Source: Neobacillus kokaensis (GTDB taxonomy: Bacteria; Bacillota; Bacilli; Bacillales; Cytobacillaceae). From it: DNA of 64,000 nt. The position numbers were made by a program, and so were the translations under genes. Location: NCBI RefSeq assembly GCF_014656545.1, contig NZ_BNDS01000011.1, positions 1 to 64,000 of the forward strand. Reading direction: 5' to 3'. Each line of letters starts with the position of its first letter. Position 1 is the first letter of the stretch. Shown here piece by piece: positions 32,630 to 41,697 of this stretch. The notes below the pieces were generated by a model. It worked only from the letters and a program-made list of their open reading frames with translations. It was not told the origin of the DNA and did not search any database.

Positions 32630-33145
32630 ATGCAAGGATGTCATAGCGGAATGTTCAGTAATGGTCCGGTCTCACTTTCTGATGGTTTAAATAAATTGGT
32701 GAGTGAACATATTCCATTACGAGAGGGCTTAGAAAAACTATTTTCTTTATGTAAAACAGTGACGGAAGAACAAGGGCCATCCTTCGAAGAATTAGTTCAG
32801 GCAGTTAAAAACTTTTCAAAAGAACTCGATTATCATTCCGAACGCGAAGAAACCATTCTTTTTCGGATGATGGAAGTTTACATTGGTAAAAACGGCGGTC
32901 CAATTGCCGTAATGGAGTATGAACACGAACAGGCCCACGGATTTATTAATAAATTTTTCAAAAATGTCGATAACAACTCCGATTTAACTGATGATGAAAA
33001 AATTCAAAATGCAAGTCTGATCGAAAATGCTTATCATACATTAATAAATCACTTTGCGAAGGAAGAAAATGTGCTTTATCCAATGGCAGAGCGGCTGTTC
33101 ACGGATGAAGAGAAAGAACTTGTGAATCAACGGGTATCCGAATAG
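32630..33145 (+). CDS. hemerythrin (HHE) domain protein
   Basis: 171 aa, a four-helix hemerythrin-like bundle. Putative di-iron ligands: His in VSEHIPLR, His and Glu in LDYHSEREETILF, HEQAH near 105, and HFAKEENVLYP near 148. Such proteins bind O2, NO or iron; the FNR-like promoter suggests induction under oxygen limitation or nitrosative stress. GGAAAGGGGTATTCATA precedes the ATG. Single gene with its own terminator. Confidence 0.88.
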   Translation: MQGCHSGMFSNGPVSLSDGLNKLVSEHIPLREGLEKLFSLCKTVTEEQGPSFEELVQAVKNFSKELDYHSEREETILFRMMEVYIGKNGGPIAVMEYEHEQAHGFINKFFKNVDNNSDLTDDEKIQNASLIENAYHTLINHFAKEENVLYPMAERLFTDEEKELVNQRVSE

Positions 33146-33155
33146 GTTTCATTTT

Positions 33156-33188
33156 AAAAAGAGTTCAATCGATTTGGACTCTTTTGTT
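33156..33188 (+). terminator. terminator of the hemerythrin gene
   Basis: AAAAGAGTTCA pairs with TGGACTCTTTT, with a short T tract on the plus strand. Confidence 0.75.
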
Positions 33189-33273
33189 ACTTTACATAGA
33201 GGATTTAGTGGATAAAAACAGGCTCTTTTTTAACATATATTCGTAAACTGGAAAAAACGCAGCGGGTGATTAG

Positions 33274-33468
33274 ATGCACACAATCATAACCGGAACAAAC
33301 GGACCGATTTATTTAGGTTACTCTTCTCCACATTTTGGACCATGGGGTTTGCCATTACAGCATCATACCATTCACTTGGGACATGACGTCTACCACATTA
33401 TTCCCTTTCTACACGGATACCCATCCGCCTTTCCTTACTTTGGGCCGTATGTTCCGCTAAATATATGA
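33274..33468 (+). CDS. small His/Gly/Pro-rich hypothetical protein
   Basis: 64 aa: MHTIITGTNGPIYLGYSS, then a run rich in His, Pro, Gly and Tyr (HTIHLGHDVYHIIPFLHGYP). AGCGGGTG lies 5 bases before the ATG. The composition recalls small spore-coat-type proteins of Bacillus, but no family is recognised. Confidence 0.5.
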   Translation: MHTIITGTNGPIYLGYSSPHFGPWGLPLQHHTIHLGHDVYHIIPFLHGYPSAFPYFGPYVPLNI

Positions 33469-33537
33469 TTTGATTAATATTTGCTTTTAATAATATTTAA
33501 GATTTAAAATTACCTGTTTTTTTATCCAATCTGAAAG

Positions 33538-33826
33538 CTTGCAGCCTTCTATGTTACTCAATGGTCTTTCATTTTTCGATTTCGGACACGAGACTGCTTC
33601 TACGTTACCCTACGGCCTTCTTTTTTCCTTTTTCGGACACGTAGACTGCTTCTACGTTACCCTACGGCCTTCTTTTTTCCCTTTTCGGGCACGTAGACTG
33701 CTTCTACGTTACCCTATGACCTTCCTTTTTTCCTTTTCGGGCACGTAGACTGCTTCTACTTTACCCTATGACCTTCCTTTTTTCCTTTTCGGACACGTAG
33801 ACTGCTTCTACTTTATCCTAATCTAA
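33538..33826. repeat. second 52-bp tandem repeat array
   Basis: Five clear units plus a degenerate first one. The anchor gcttctac falls at 33596, 33648, 33700, 33752 and 33804, an exact 52-bp period. Each unit has a T-rich block (cttcttttttcc) and a cggacacgtag block. A short frame through it is an artefact of the repeat. Confidence 0.92.
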
Positions 33827-33939
33827 TCCATTTTCAATGTCAGTCCTTGCGGAACTTAAATCCGGAATCCTCCTCTGTGCTATGCTCGTCTTAGATACCA
33901 ATCCAAAAAAATTGCTGAAAAAAATGAAATCACAAAGAA

Positions 33940-33972
33940 GCACCATGTGAATTTCACACGGTGCCTGACACC
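33940..33972. repeat. partial GGTGTCAGGCACC palindrome overlapping the fdhD stop
   Basis: GCACCATGTGAATTTCACACGGTGCCTGACACC. On the minus strand the right arm supplies the last codons and stop of fdhD paralog 2. Confidence 0.9.
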
Positions 33973-34754
33973 AATACCCTCTCCTGATGTGTATAGACGT
34001 TGAATCCGTTGCCCCTGATGAAGCCGATTGCGGTGATGCCGAGTTCTTCTGCTAGGCCGAGTGCTAGGTTGGTTGGGGCGGATTTGGAGAGGATGATGCC
34101 GACCCCGATTTTTGCCGCCTTCAATAATACCTCGGAGGAAATTCTCCCGCTGAAGGCTATCAGCTTATCTTTCAGTGGAATGCGATGAATGATACAGTAC
34201 CCAAAAAGCTTATCCAGGGCGTTGTGCCTGCCGATATCTGTTCTTGCGACAACAATCCCCTCTGTTGTGCATAGGGCCGCATTATGAACACCGCCTGTTT
34301 GCTGAAAATAAGAGGAACTTTCCTGCATCTCTGCCATCAGGCTGCGGCATTGTTCTGGTGTAACCGTTAATTTCGTCATCACTGTTTTAGCCGTTTTCAC
34401 ATCATTATGAAAATAAAACTGCCTGCCCTTCCCGCAGCAGGAACCGATAAAGCGTTTGGAGTGAAAATCTTTTTGCACAGTGCACTTCCGAACCAGGTCG
34501 ACATAAGCGAAGCCTCTGTCCTCGTCAATATGAAGCTCCTTGATATCATCGTAAACTCGTATCATCCCTTCTGATGCTAGAAATCCGACCACTAACTCTT
34601 TCATATCAGAAGGACTGCATACCATGGTGGCAAACTCGTTTCCATCCAATATAATCGTTAAAGCTGATTCAACCGCAATGTCGTCCTCTTCCTCGACAAA
34701 GTGCTCCCCATTAAACCTGACAATATTCTGTGATGTCGTTATTTCCTTTAACAA
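33954..34754 (-). CDS. fdhD: FdhD sulfurtransferase, paralog 2
   Basis: 266 aa from the TTG at 34754, which follows a GGGGGGG run by 5-8 bases; this start lies 14 bases past the stop of the preceding molybdoenzyme gene. The FdhD core is intact: GSCCGKGRQ, TGGVHNAAL, RTDIGRHNALDK. It should sulfurate the cofactor of the adjacent FdhF/YdeP-type enzyme. The last five residues and stop (VSGTV then TGA) are encoded by a palindrome copy, so the native C-terminus was replaced or extended by repeat insertion. Similar in length to paralog 1 (978-1781). Confidence 0.93.
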   Translation of the reverse strand: MLKEITTSQNIVRFNGEHFVEEEDDIAVESALTIILDGNEFATMVCSPSDMKELVVGFLASEGMIRVYDDIKELHIDEDRGFAYVDLVRKCTVQKDFHSKRFIGSCCGKGRQFYFHNDVKTAKTVMTKLTVTPEQCRSLMAEMQESSSYFQQTGGVHNAALCTTEGIVVARTDIGRHNALDKLFGYCIIHRIPLKDKLIAFSGRISSEVLLKAAKIGVGIILSKSAPTNLALGLAEELGITAIGFIRGNGFNVYTHQERVLVSGTV

Positions 34755-34767
34755 CTTCAGCCCCCCC

Positions 34768-37125
34768 TTACCCAACTTCTGTTTCAAGCTCAGGAATCGG
34801 TTTTTCTAGATAATCCGTATCTTTGCGCGCATGATAGCGTTCCGCTTTTTCAACATGAACCGTAATATTATAATCCGGAATTCCGGCAAACTTCTCATAA
34901 CGGCCGCGCGGCAGCAGGAAGTTCCCCTCTGGAAAATGGACTTCGACATTTCCCTGAACAATTTCAACGAATTTCGCTTTACCTTGGAATACGCCAAAAC
35001 CGTTATATACTACAATACCCTCTCCCTCGGCGATGCTTAACTTTTGCCCATCAGCTGCATTCATCAGCACATCATAGCGTCCCGCACCGTTTAATGGATC
35101 AACTTCATTGTATACCATCGAATTAAACTGTTTTCCACGGCGTGAGGTAACAATAAATTGTTCAGGTTTTTTATTTAAATCGGGAATCTCAACCGGTATT
35201 AAGCTCCCTTTCCCATCAGGTGTTGGACAAATACCGTCTTCGCACAACCATGCGCCGCCCCACTGGAATACGTCCCCCTGATTTTTCAAGTACTGGATTC
35301 CTTCATAATCTGGGTTTGCTTTGGCAATTTCTTCTCGAATGGCAAAACCATCCGTAAAATCAATTAAATGCGCCTCTTCTGGTTTCACGCGTTTAGCTAT
35401 ATCCAAATAAATCTTCCATTCTGCCCTAGCCTCTTCAATCCTATTTTTATTACCAGGAATCTCTGGTGAAAAATAAACCATCCGTTCGGTTGATGTACTT
35501 GTACCGCCATCTTCCTGTTCATAGCGTGTTTTTGCCGGCAGTACAATGACGGCTTCTTTCGCATCGACTAGGGTGGATGTATTAAAAATAATGTCTTGAT
35601 GTACTCGTATCTCGAGCTCTGATAAGGCTTTTTTAATAAAATCAGGATCTGGCATTGTTTCTAAGAAGTTACCGCCAGATAAATAATACAGCTTGATTTT
35701 CCGTTCATGGTCCTCCGGAAGCACGATATTTTCCAGCGTCACACCTACAATATCCCCCTGCCACTTCGGCAAGTCGAAGCCCCAAAGCGTTTCGATTCTT
35801 TCAATCGTTGCAGGGTCCCAACCCCCGCCGGGCAACACAAATGGGTCAGCTCCCATTTCACCGCTTCCCTGTACACTTGAGTGACCGCGAAACGGCATCA
35901 GTCCTGTATTTTTTCGTCCCAAGTGGCCGCGAAGAAGGGCCAGATTAGCAACTTGTGAGATATTGTCAGTGGCAAAGGAATGCATCGTCAGCCCCAGTGC
36001 CCAGGCATAAACAGCATTTTTGCTTCTGGCTAACAATTCCGCAAGTTCTATGATTCGTTCTTTTGGAACACCAGATGATTCTATGATTGCTTCCCAAGAT
36101 TGACCCTGGACTTGTTTCTTTAGCTCGTCATATCCATTTACATGGGACTCGACAAATTCGTGGTTAATCGCTGATCCATGAGTCTTCTCTTCCATATTGA
36201 ACCAGTGCTTCATAATCCCATGCATTAAAGCAATGTCGCCACCAATGTTTACTTGGTAAAAGTCATCAGCGATTTTTGTACCAAATAGGGCTGATTCAGG
36301 ATTGGACGGAATCCAATATTGATCCATTGCCGGTTCCCGGTACGGGTTAACGACGATGATCTTCGTCCCTTTTTTCTTTGCTTCGAGCATATATTTGGAT
36401 GATACAGGTGAAGAGTTCGATGCGACACTTCCCCAAAATAATAAAACGTCTGTACCAATCCAATCTAAATAATTACACGTAGAGGCTCCGACGCCAATTG
36501 AGCGTTTCAAAGCGGTTTTACTTGGAGCATGACAAATTCGTGATGCGTTATCAATGTGATTGGTGCCTAGAAAACGTGCCACTTTTCCAGCAACATAATA
36601 GCTTTCATTTGTAATCCCGCGGGCAGTAAGATAAAAAGCATATTGTTTTGGCTCGAGCGTTCTCATTTTTCCTGCAATCATATCCATCGCTTCGTCCCAT
36701 GAGATGCGTGAGAATTTCCGCTCCCCTTTGCGGCGGATTAACGGGTAAGGGATTCGACCGAGCCTGCGAAGCTCTGTACTATCATATTTTCTTAATTCAT
36801 CAATGTCGGCATGAAGAATTTCTGGTTTGATTGCCGGCATGGTGTTTAGTCTCAGCACATTTAGGCGGGTTGTGCAAACATGCGGGCCGGTTAATGTTTG
36901 GTCATATAACCCCGATACTCCAAGTGCACAGCCATCGCAAACCCCTTTAGTGATAATATTGGCTGCATATCCGAGATTATCTTTATTCTCCCAGACGATT
37001 TTCATTGTATCGCGGATATGTTTTGGTTTTATTTTCCCTAAACCAAAAGGTACCGGACTTACCCAATGTTCCGGGGCAGGCTTCATTGATTTCTTCTGTG
37101 GCCCAGGATGTACTGTTTTTCCCAT
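34768..37125 (-). CDS. FdhF/YdeP-type molybdopterin oxidoreductase
   Basis: 785 aa from the Met at 37125, 10 bases after AAAGGAGG; the longer frame runs through a leader hairpin. An N-terminal Fe-S region (KGVCDGCALGVSG, then HVC) is followed by a molybdopterin domain (WDEAMDMIA, RICHAPSKTALKRSIGVGAST, VVNPYREPAMDQYW) and a C-terminal dinucleotide-binding domain (FIVTSRRGKQFNSM). This fits the YdeP group of formate dehydrogenase-like enzymes; in E. coli YdeP is tied to acid resistance, and the substrate is unproven. DUF2294 precedes it and fdhD follows. No NAD- or quinone-linked partner subunit is encoded. Confidence 0.88.
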   Translation of the reverse strand: MGKTVHPGPQKKSMKPAPEHWVSPVPFGLGKIKPKHIRDTMKIVWENKDNLGYAANIITKGVCDGCALGVSGLYDQTLTGPHVCTTRLNVLRLNTMPAIKPEILHADIDELRKYDSTELRRLGRIPYPLIRRKGERKFSRISWDEAMDMIAGKMRTLEPKQYAFYLTARGITNESYYVAGKVARFLGTNHIDNASRICHAPSKTALKRSIGVGASTCNYLDWIGTDVLLFWGSVASNSSPVSSKYMLEAKKKGTKIIVVNPYREPAMDQYWIPSNPESALFGTKIADDFYQVNIGGDIALMHGIMKHWFNMEEKTHGSAINHEFVESHVNGYDELKKQVQGQSWEAIIESSGVPKERIIELAELLARSKNAVYAWALGLTMHSFATDNISQVANLALLRGHLGRKNTGLMPFRGHSSVQGSGEMGADPFVLPGGGWDPATIERIETLWGFDLPKWQGDIVGVTLENIVLPEDHERKIKLYYLSGGNFLETMPDPDFIKKALSELEIRVHQDIIFNTSTLVDAKEAVIVLPAKTRYEQEDGGTSTSTERMVYFSPEIPGNKNRIEEARAEWKIYLDIAKRVKPEEAHLIDFTDGFAIREEIAKANPDYEGIQYLKNQGDVFQWGGAWLCEDGICPTPDGKGSLIPVEIPDLNKKPEQFIVTSRRGKQFNSMVYNEVDPLNGAGRYDVLMNAADGQKLSIAEGEGIVVYNGFGVFQGKAKFVEIVQGNVEVHFPEGNFLLPRGRYEKFAGIPDYNITVHVEKAERYHARKDTDYLEKPIPELETEVG

Positions 37126-37152
37126 TTCCAATAATCCTCCTTTAAAAATGCA

Positions 37153-37212
37153 AATAAAAAACCACCAAGGAAAACATTCATCATCAAAAAAGATGAATGC
37201 GCCGTGGTGGTT
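37153..37212 (-). promoter_or_regulatory. leader hairpin/attenuator before the molybdoenzyme gene
   Basis: AACCACCA..GG pairs with CC..TGGTGGTT, and within the loop CATTCATC pairs with GATGAATG. The outer stem runs straight into TTTTTT and is followed by the AAAGGAGG of the gene. Upstream, ACAGCGAACCTGT adds another small hairpin. This looks like an attenuator, but I cannot match it to a known riboswitch class. Confidence 0.6.
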
Positions 37213-37266
37213 AGCCTTCAACAGGTTCGCTGTCAAGTACCAACTACTGTCATTCGATAAAAGCAG

Positions 37267-37629
37267 TTATAAATTTTTAAATTTTCCCTCGATATCTTGG
37301 TCAAATACGAAGATGGACATTCCTTTGTCTTCTTCAATATTAATATCGACAAATACTTTAACAAATTTTACTCCAAGGAGTTCTTCCATTTCTATCGGAT
37401 AATTTTTCTTGTAAATATCCTTTACCATTTCAGTCCGGGCTGCCCGCAGCATTTGTCTTCCATCTTCAGCTGTGGCAATAAATTTTTCGATGGGAGATAA
37501 ATTCCCTTCCATCTCACAGATTGCCCAATTCTTACAAAAGGTGGTTCTGACCTGACTGGGACCTTTCCCCATATGTCTTTTTCGAAATGCGCGAACAATA
37601 TTACTGAATTCCGCTTCATATTTATTCAC
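37267..37629 (-). CDS. DUF2294 family protein
   Basis: 120 aa: AEFSNIVRAFRKRHMGKGPSQVRTTF, then LSPIEKFIATAEDGRQMLRAARTEMVKDIY and GVKFVKVFVDINIEEDKGMSIFVFD. This is the DUF2294 pattern (Na+-translocating-decarboxylase-annotated short proteins). Function unknown. It lies upstream of the FdhF/YdeP-type gene with an attenuator-like hairpin in between, so the two may share a promoter while the enzyme has additional control. Confidence 0.8.
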   Translation of the reverse strand: MNKYEAEFSNIVRAFRKRHMGKGPSQVRTTFCKNWAICEMEGNLSPIEKFIATAEDGRQMLRAARTEMVKDIYKKNYPIEMEELLGVKFVKVFVDINIEEDKGMSIFVFDQDIEGKFKNL

Positions 37630-37721
37630 AAAAACTCAACTCACTTGCTAATCTTCAGGTTATCACTATAGTCACCATGTTAATATTCTACAATTTTATC
37701 AGAATATTTGCAATCGAAAAG

Positions 37722-37764
37722 GTGTCAGTCACCTTGTGAAATTTTCACATGGTGCCTGACACCG
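37722..37764. repeat. GGTGTCAGTCACC palindrome copy overlapping the DUF2062 stop
   Basis: A 43-bp copy with two left-arm changes (GTCAC and CTTGTG). On the minus strand the intact arm supplies the C-terminal codons and stop of the gene at 37745. Confidence 0.9.
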
Positions 37765-38305
37765 TCATTTTCACTTCATGTTGTTTCTGGCGTCTTCTTT
37801 TTAATCGGTTTGTTATTTCTTTTTCGTAGAGGTAATGGACGACGAAGTATGAAATAACACCGAGGAACGTTCCAAATATGGTCATGCCGATGAGTGCGTG
37901 CAGGCCGCCATGGAGAAGTCCTATTAAACTATGAAAATCCCCGTGCAGCAGCTTTTGTAATGAAAAAGCGGTATGGTGTCCGTGTTTGACTTTAATTGGA
38001 AATATAATTTTCCCTAATGTTCTGGCAAATGGAAGCAGCAAAACAGGAAGGAAGGTTAATTTTCCGATCACGTTTCCAATGATAGAAGCAGGTAATGAGC
38101 CTTTCGCTAAACGAACAATGGGTACAAATAATATATATATGAGAGAAGCGGTTGATATAACTAGCATTTCCAAGCCGAATCCAAGGGCGAATCCCAATGC
38201 AACCTTTCTAGCTCCGCCTGGAGATCGAAGAAGTTTCATGAAGTTTAACTTGAATGCTCGTCCAAGGCGTTGGAAAACATTATATTTATGTTGTTTTACG
38301 CTCAT
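37745..38305 (-). CDS. DUF2062 family membrane protein
   Basis: 186 aa from the Met at 38305, 7 bases after GGGGG. The DUF2062 pattern is visible in SPGGARKVALGFALGFGLEML near 25 and GNVIGKLTFLPVLLLPFARTLG near 80, with three or four spans and a basic C-terminal tail. Function unknown. The last six codons (VSGTM then TGA) come from a palindrome copy, as in fdhD paralog 2. The preceding KRRRQKQHEVKMT is probably the native tail. Confidence 0.82.
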   Translation of the reverse strand: MSVKQHKYNVFQRLGRAFKLNFMKLLRSPGGARKVALGFALGFGLEMLVISTASLIYILFVPIVRLAKGSLPASIIGNVIGKLTFLPVLLLPFARTLGKIIFPIKVKHGHHTAFSLQKLLHGDFHSLIGLLHGGLHALIGMTIFGTFLGVISYFVVHYLYEKEITNRLKRRRQKQHEVKMTVSGTM

Positions 38306-38516
38306 AAAGTAACCCCCAGGTGAAAACAGAGTATGTTGGGAACATTTCAATAAGGGTTTCATAGCTCGTTAAACAGTCAAGAGTTATTTTACACGCTTAC
38401 AATTTGTCCTATATCTATATTATATTATAATTTTATTCTGAAAACTAGTTAGAATATACTAGTTTATGATAGTAAGAAATGGATGCTGAAAAGAGAGAGC
38501 CGCAGGCTTTTTCACA

Positions 38517-38552
38517 ACAAAAGAGCCATCGGATCCGCCCGATAGCTCTTTA
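38517..38552 (-). terminator. terminator of glyA-lpdA
   Basis: AAAGAGCTATCGGG pairs with CCGATGGCTCTTT, followed on the minus strand by TGTTGTG. Confidence 0.75.
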
Positions 38553-38589
38553 CTATATCGATAATTCTATTGCCTATATGTTTTATCCC

Positions 38590-39990
38590 TTATGCATGGA
38601 TTTCCTTGCCATCAACAGCAAGCGCCGCTTCTCCTATGGCTTCGGCTAAGGTAGGGTGTGGATGAATAGTATGAGCGATATCTATAGCGGTTGCATCCAA
38701 TACACGGGCAAGGCCGACCTCAGTTATCATATCCGTTACATGCGGTCCCACCATATGAGCTCCTAGCAGCTTATTCGTGCCTTCTTCCACTACAAGCTTA
38801 ACAAAACCGTCACATTCGCCAAAAACCAAAGCCTTCCCAATTGCCCGAAATGAGAATTTACCTGCTTTTACCTCGTAGCCTTTTTCCTTCGCTTGTTCCT
38901 CTGTAAATCCTACACTTGCGACTTCAGGGCTGCAGTACACACATTTTGGTACAAGCACAGGGTCTAAAGCTTTAGTGGGTGCTCCTGCCATATGTTCAAT
39001 GGCAATAATCCCTTCATGTGAGGCAACATGGGCCAGCTGCAAACCACCGATCACATCACCGATCGCATAGATATTCGGTTCATCAGTTTGGTAATATTCA
39101 TTTGTTTTGATAAAAACAGGCCCCAGTTCAACAGCCGTTTTTTCAAGTCCGATTCCTTCTGTATTGGCCTGCCGTCCGACCGAGACTAACAGTTTATCTG
39201 CAGTGAATGGCGTCTCTTTCCCTTTATGCTCCGCCTTAATTGAAACACCTTCACCTTTTTCAAGCGTTTCTGGAAGTACCTTAGCACCTGTAACGATTTT
39301 GACTCCCTTTTTCTTCATTAAGCGCTGGATTTCCTTCGAAATATCTTTATCCTCTGTTGGTAAAATCCGATCAGCATATTCAATTACCGTTACTTGTACG
39401 CCGAAGTCCATAAGCATGGATGCCCATTCGATGCCAATGACTCCGCCCCCGACAATGATAATAGAATTCGGAAGCTCCTCCATTTGTAATGCTTCATCCG
39501 ATGTCATCACATACTTCTCATCGGCTTCAAGGCCTGGAAGTGTCCGCGGCCTTGATCCTGTTGCAAGTAAAATATTCTTGGGGCTTAAAATAACTTCCCC
39601 TTCGCCATTATTTAGTTCCACTAAAACATCCTTTGACTGCAGTATGCTGCCTTTGCCATCATAAACATCGATTTTTCCCTTTTTCAATAAATGTTGAACA
39701 CCTTTAAAAAGGCGATCTGTTATTTCATTTTTCCGCACCTGTATTTTAGAAAAATCGAAGCTGACTTCCGGGGCCAAAATTCCATACTGTGCTGCATTTT
39801 TTGTCTGTGTATATACTTCTGCACTTCTTAGCAGCGCCTTACTCGGAATACAGCCTGCATGAAGACATGTACCCCCTAATTTTCCTTTTTCAACGACCGC
39901 CGCTTTTAACCCTAATTGTGAAGCGCGAATAGCCGCAACATATCCGCCTGTTCCGCCGCCGATAATCACAACATCGTATTCTTTTGTCAT
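38590..39990 (-). CDS. lpdA: dihydrolipoyl dehydrogenase
   Basis: 466 aa from the Met at 39990, 10 bases after AAAAGGAG. FAD-binding GGGTGGYVAAIRA, redox pair Cys42/Cys47 (GGTCLHAGCIPSK), NAD-binding GGGVIGIEWAS and the C-terminal HPHPTLAEA with the active His-Glu pair are all present. It reoxidises lipoamide on 2-oxoacid dehydrogenase or glycine cleavage complexes. Pairing with glyA behind a glycine riboswitch suggests the L-protein role in glycine cleavage, although no gcvT/P/H genes are in the window. Confidence 0.93.
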   Translation of the reverse strand: MTKEYDVVIIGGGTGGYVAAIRASQLGLKAAVVEKGKLGGTCLHAGCIPSKALLRSAEVYTQTKNAAQYGILAPEVSFDFSKIQVRKNEITDRLFKGVQHLLKKGKIDVYDGKGSILQSKDVLVELNNGEGEVILSPKNILLATGSRPRTLPGLEADEKYVMTSDEALQMEELPNSIIIVGGGVIGIEWASMLMDFGVQVTVIEYADRILPTEDKDISKEIQRLMKKKGVKIVTGAKVLPETLEKGEGVSIKAEHKGKETPFTADKLLVSVGRQANTEGIGLEKTAVELGPVFIKTNEYYQTDEPNIYAIGDVIGGLQLAHVASHEGIIAIEHMAGAPTKALDPVLVPKCVYCSPEVASVGFTEEQAKEKGYEVKAGKFSFRAIGKALVFGECDGFVKLVVEEGTNKLLGAHMVGPHVTDMITEVGLARVLDATAIDIAHTIHPHPTLAEAIGEAALAVDGKEIHA

Positions 39991-40069
39991 CTCCAGGGGA
40001 CTCCTTTTAGTCAAAATTTTTAAGCCGGAGCCTTCCTGACCTTTAAGGCACCCGCATTTTCCCTTTTAG

Positions 40070-41320
40070 TTAGACGGTAATTTCTTGTTGAAATAATGGG
40101 TAAGCGCTGCAAATGGCTTTTGTCGTTTCTTTTGCTTGTTCAAGAACGCTCACATCGCCTTTGCTTTTCAGAACCTCAGCAATCACTTTCCCAATCTTCG
40201 CCATTTCATCCTGCTTCATCCCGCGTGTTGTCAATGCTGCCGTGCCCATCCGAATACCGCTCGTTACGAACGGACTTTTAGGATCAAATGGAATGGTGTT
40301 TTTATTAACAGTAATCCCTGCTTCCTCCAGCAATTTCTCTGCTTCCTTTCCTGTTAAATCCCAAGGTCGCAAATCTAGAAGCACAATGTGATTGTCGGTG
40401 CCGCCTGAAACAAGTGTAGCGCCTTCGCTTTTTAACGCATCTCCAAGTGCTGCCGCGTTTTTAATGACCTGCTCCGCATACACCTTAAAGCTTGGCTGCA
40501 ATGCTTCGTTGAACGCAACCGCCTTGGCTGCAATGATATGCATTAGCGGACCGCCTTGAATTCCGGGGAAAACCGCTTTATTGACCGCTTTATAAATTTC
40601 CTCATCATTCGTTAAAATAATGCCGCCGCGCGGTCCTCTCAGCGTTTTATGCGTCGTGCTTGTCACCACATCGGCATACGGAACTGGTGATGGATGAAGT
40701 CCTGCAGCCACCAGCCCTGCAATATGTGCCATGTCTACCATGAATTTCGCACCAACCTGATCAGCAATTTGTCTAAAGCGGGCAAAATCAATTTTTCTTG
40801 GATAAGCGCTGGTACCAGCAATAATTAATTTTGGTTGTTCCTTCTTCGCGATGGCTTCTAGTTCATCATAATCAATCAACTGTGTATCTTCTCTTACTCC
40901 GTAAGACACTACCTCGAACCATTTACCTGACACACTAACAGGACTTCCATGGGTTAGATGTCCGCCATGTGAAAGGTTCATTCCCATCACTTTATCCCCA
41001 GGCTGAAGCAATGCGAAAAAAACAGCAAAATTTGCCTGCGCTCCGGAGTGCGGCTGAACGTTGGCAAAATTCGCACCAAACAGCTCCTTTAAACGGTCGA
41101 TAGCGGTCTGTTCGGCCACATCAACATACTCACAGCCGCCGTAGTAGCGCTTTCCTGGATACCCCTCGGCATATTTATTCGTCATCACGCTGCCCATTGC
41201 CTCTAGGACATCATCACTGACGAAGTTTTCAGAGGCAATCAATTCTAATGTTTGATGCTGGCGCTGCTGTTCTTTTCTAATTGCTTCATAAATCGTTTGA
41301 TCATTTTGTTGTAAACTCAT
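40070..41320 (-). CDS. glyA: serine hydroxymethyltransferase
   Basis: 416 aa, the usual length. The PLP Lys lies in [14 protein letters not shown] near 230, with [18 protein letters not shown] and [13 protein letters not shown] further up. It interconverts serine and glycine with THF. A tandem glycine riboswitch lies about 125 bases upstream, so this copy is tuned to glycine excess; that suggests it works in the glycine-to-serine direction and may be a second, catabolic paralog. The last 90 bases before lpdA show no terminator. Confidence 0.94.
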   Translation of the reverse strand: MSLQQNDQTIYEAIRKEQQRQHQTLELIASENFVSDDVLEAMGSVMTNKYAEGYPGKRYYGGCEYVDVAEQTAIDRLKELFGANFANVQPHSGAQANFAVFFALLQPGDKVMGMNLSHGGHLTHGSPVSVSGKWFEVVSYGVREDTQLIDYDELEAIAKKEQPKLIIAGTSAYPRKIDFARFRQIADQVGAKFMVDMAHIAGLVAAGLHPSPVPYADVVTSTTHKTLRGPRGGIILTNDEEIYKAVNKAVFPGIQGGPLMHIIAAKAVAFNEALQPSFKVYAEQVIKNAAALGDALKSEGATLVSGGTDNHIVLLDLRPWDLTGKEAEKLLEEAGITVNKNTIPFDPKSPFVTSGIRMGTAALTTRGMKQDEMAKIGKVIAEVLKSKGDVSVLEQAKETTKAICSAYPLFQQEITV

Positions 41321-41447
41321 TCCTATTCCCCCTTGAAAAATTGGTTATATTTTCCCTTTGTTATACCTGAGCCTGAACTCAGGTTGCAGCTGCTCACTCC
41401 CGCTTTTCTTTAGGAAACAAGTATGTTTCACAACTTTTTTGCACGCA

Positions 41448-41683
41448 AAAAAGGACAGAAAAAGGGTAATACAGCCTGTTTACCCTTCTCTGTCCTTTTA
41501 CCTGAGAGTTTAACTCTATACAATAGAGCCTACCCCTTTGGTGGCGGCCTTACATCACCGCGCTCTCCAGAGGTGCGTCCTGCTGTGGTTCCTCTACCTG
41601 AGAGATTAGTTCCAAGGGTCTTTTTGGAACTTGCTCCTTCGGTGGCTTATAGCTTGCACTCTCCCACAACCGTCATCCGCGAT
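41448..41683 (-). promoter_or_regulatory. tandem glycine riboswitch with terminator for glyA-lpdA
   Basis: Two gcvT-type aptamers in a row. The first has GGGAGAGTGCAAGC, CCACCGAAGGAGCAAG and ATCTCTCAGGTA. The second has CTCTGGAGAGCGC, GCCGCCACCAAAGGGG and AACTCTCAGGTAAAAGGACAGAG. A terminator (AAAAGGACAGAGAAGGGT with ACCCTTTTTCTGTCCTTTT) follows at 41448-41500. Glycine binding should prevent termination. Confidence 0.93.
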
Positions 41684-41697
41684 ATTTTATTATTTTC

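Noticed and set aside
33539..33748. A 69-codon plus-strand frame
   Set aside because: Encoded by the 52-bp tandem repeat; its apparent periodic protein is an artefact.
33538..33826. CRISPR array
   Set aside because: Same reasons: 52-bp units abut directly without spacers.
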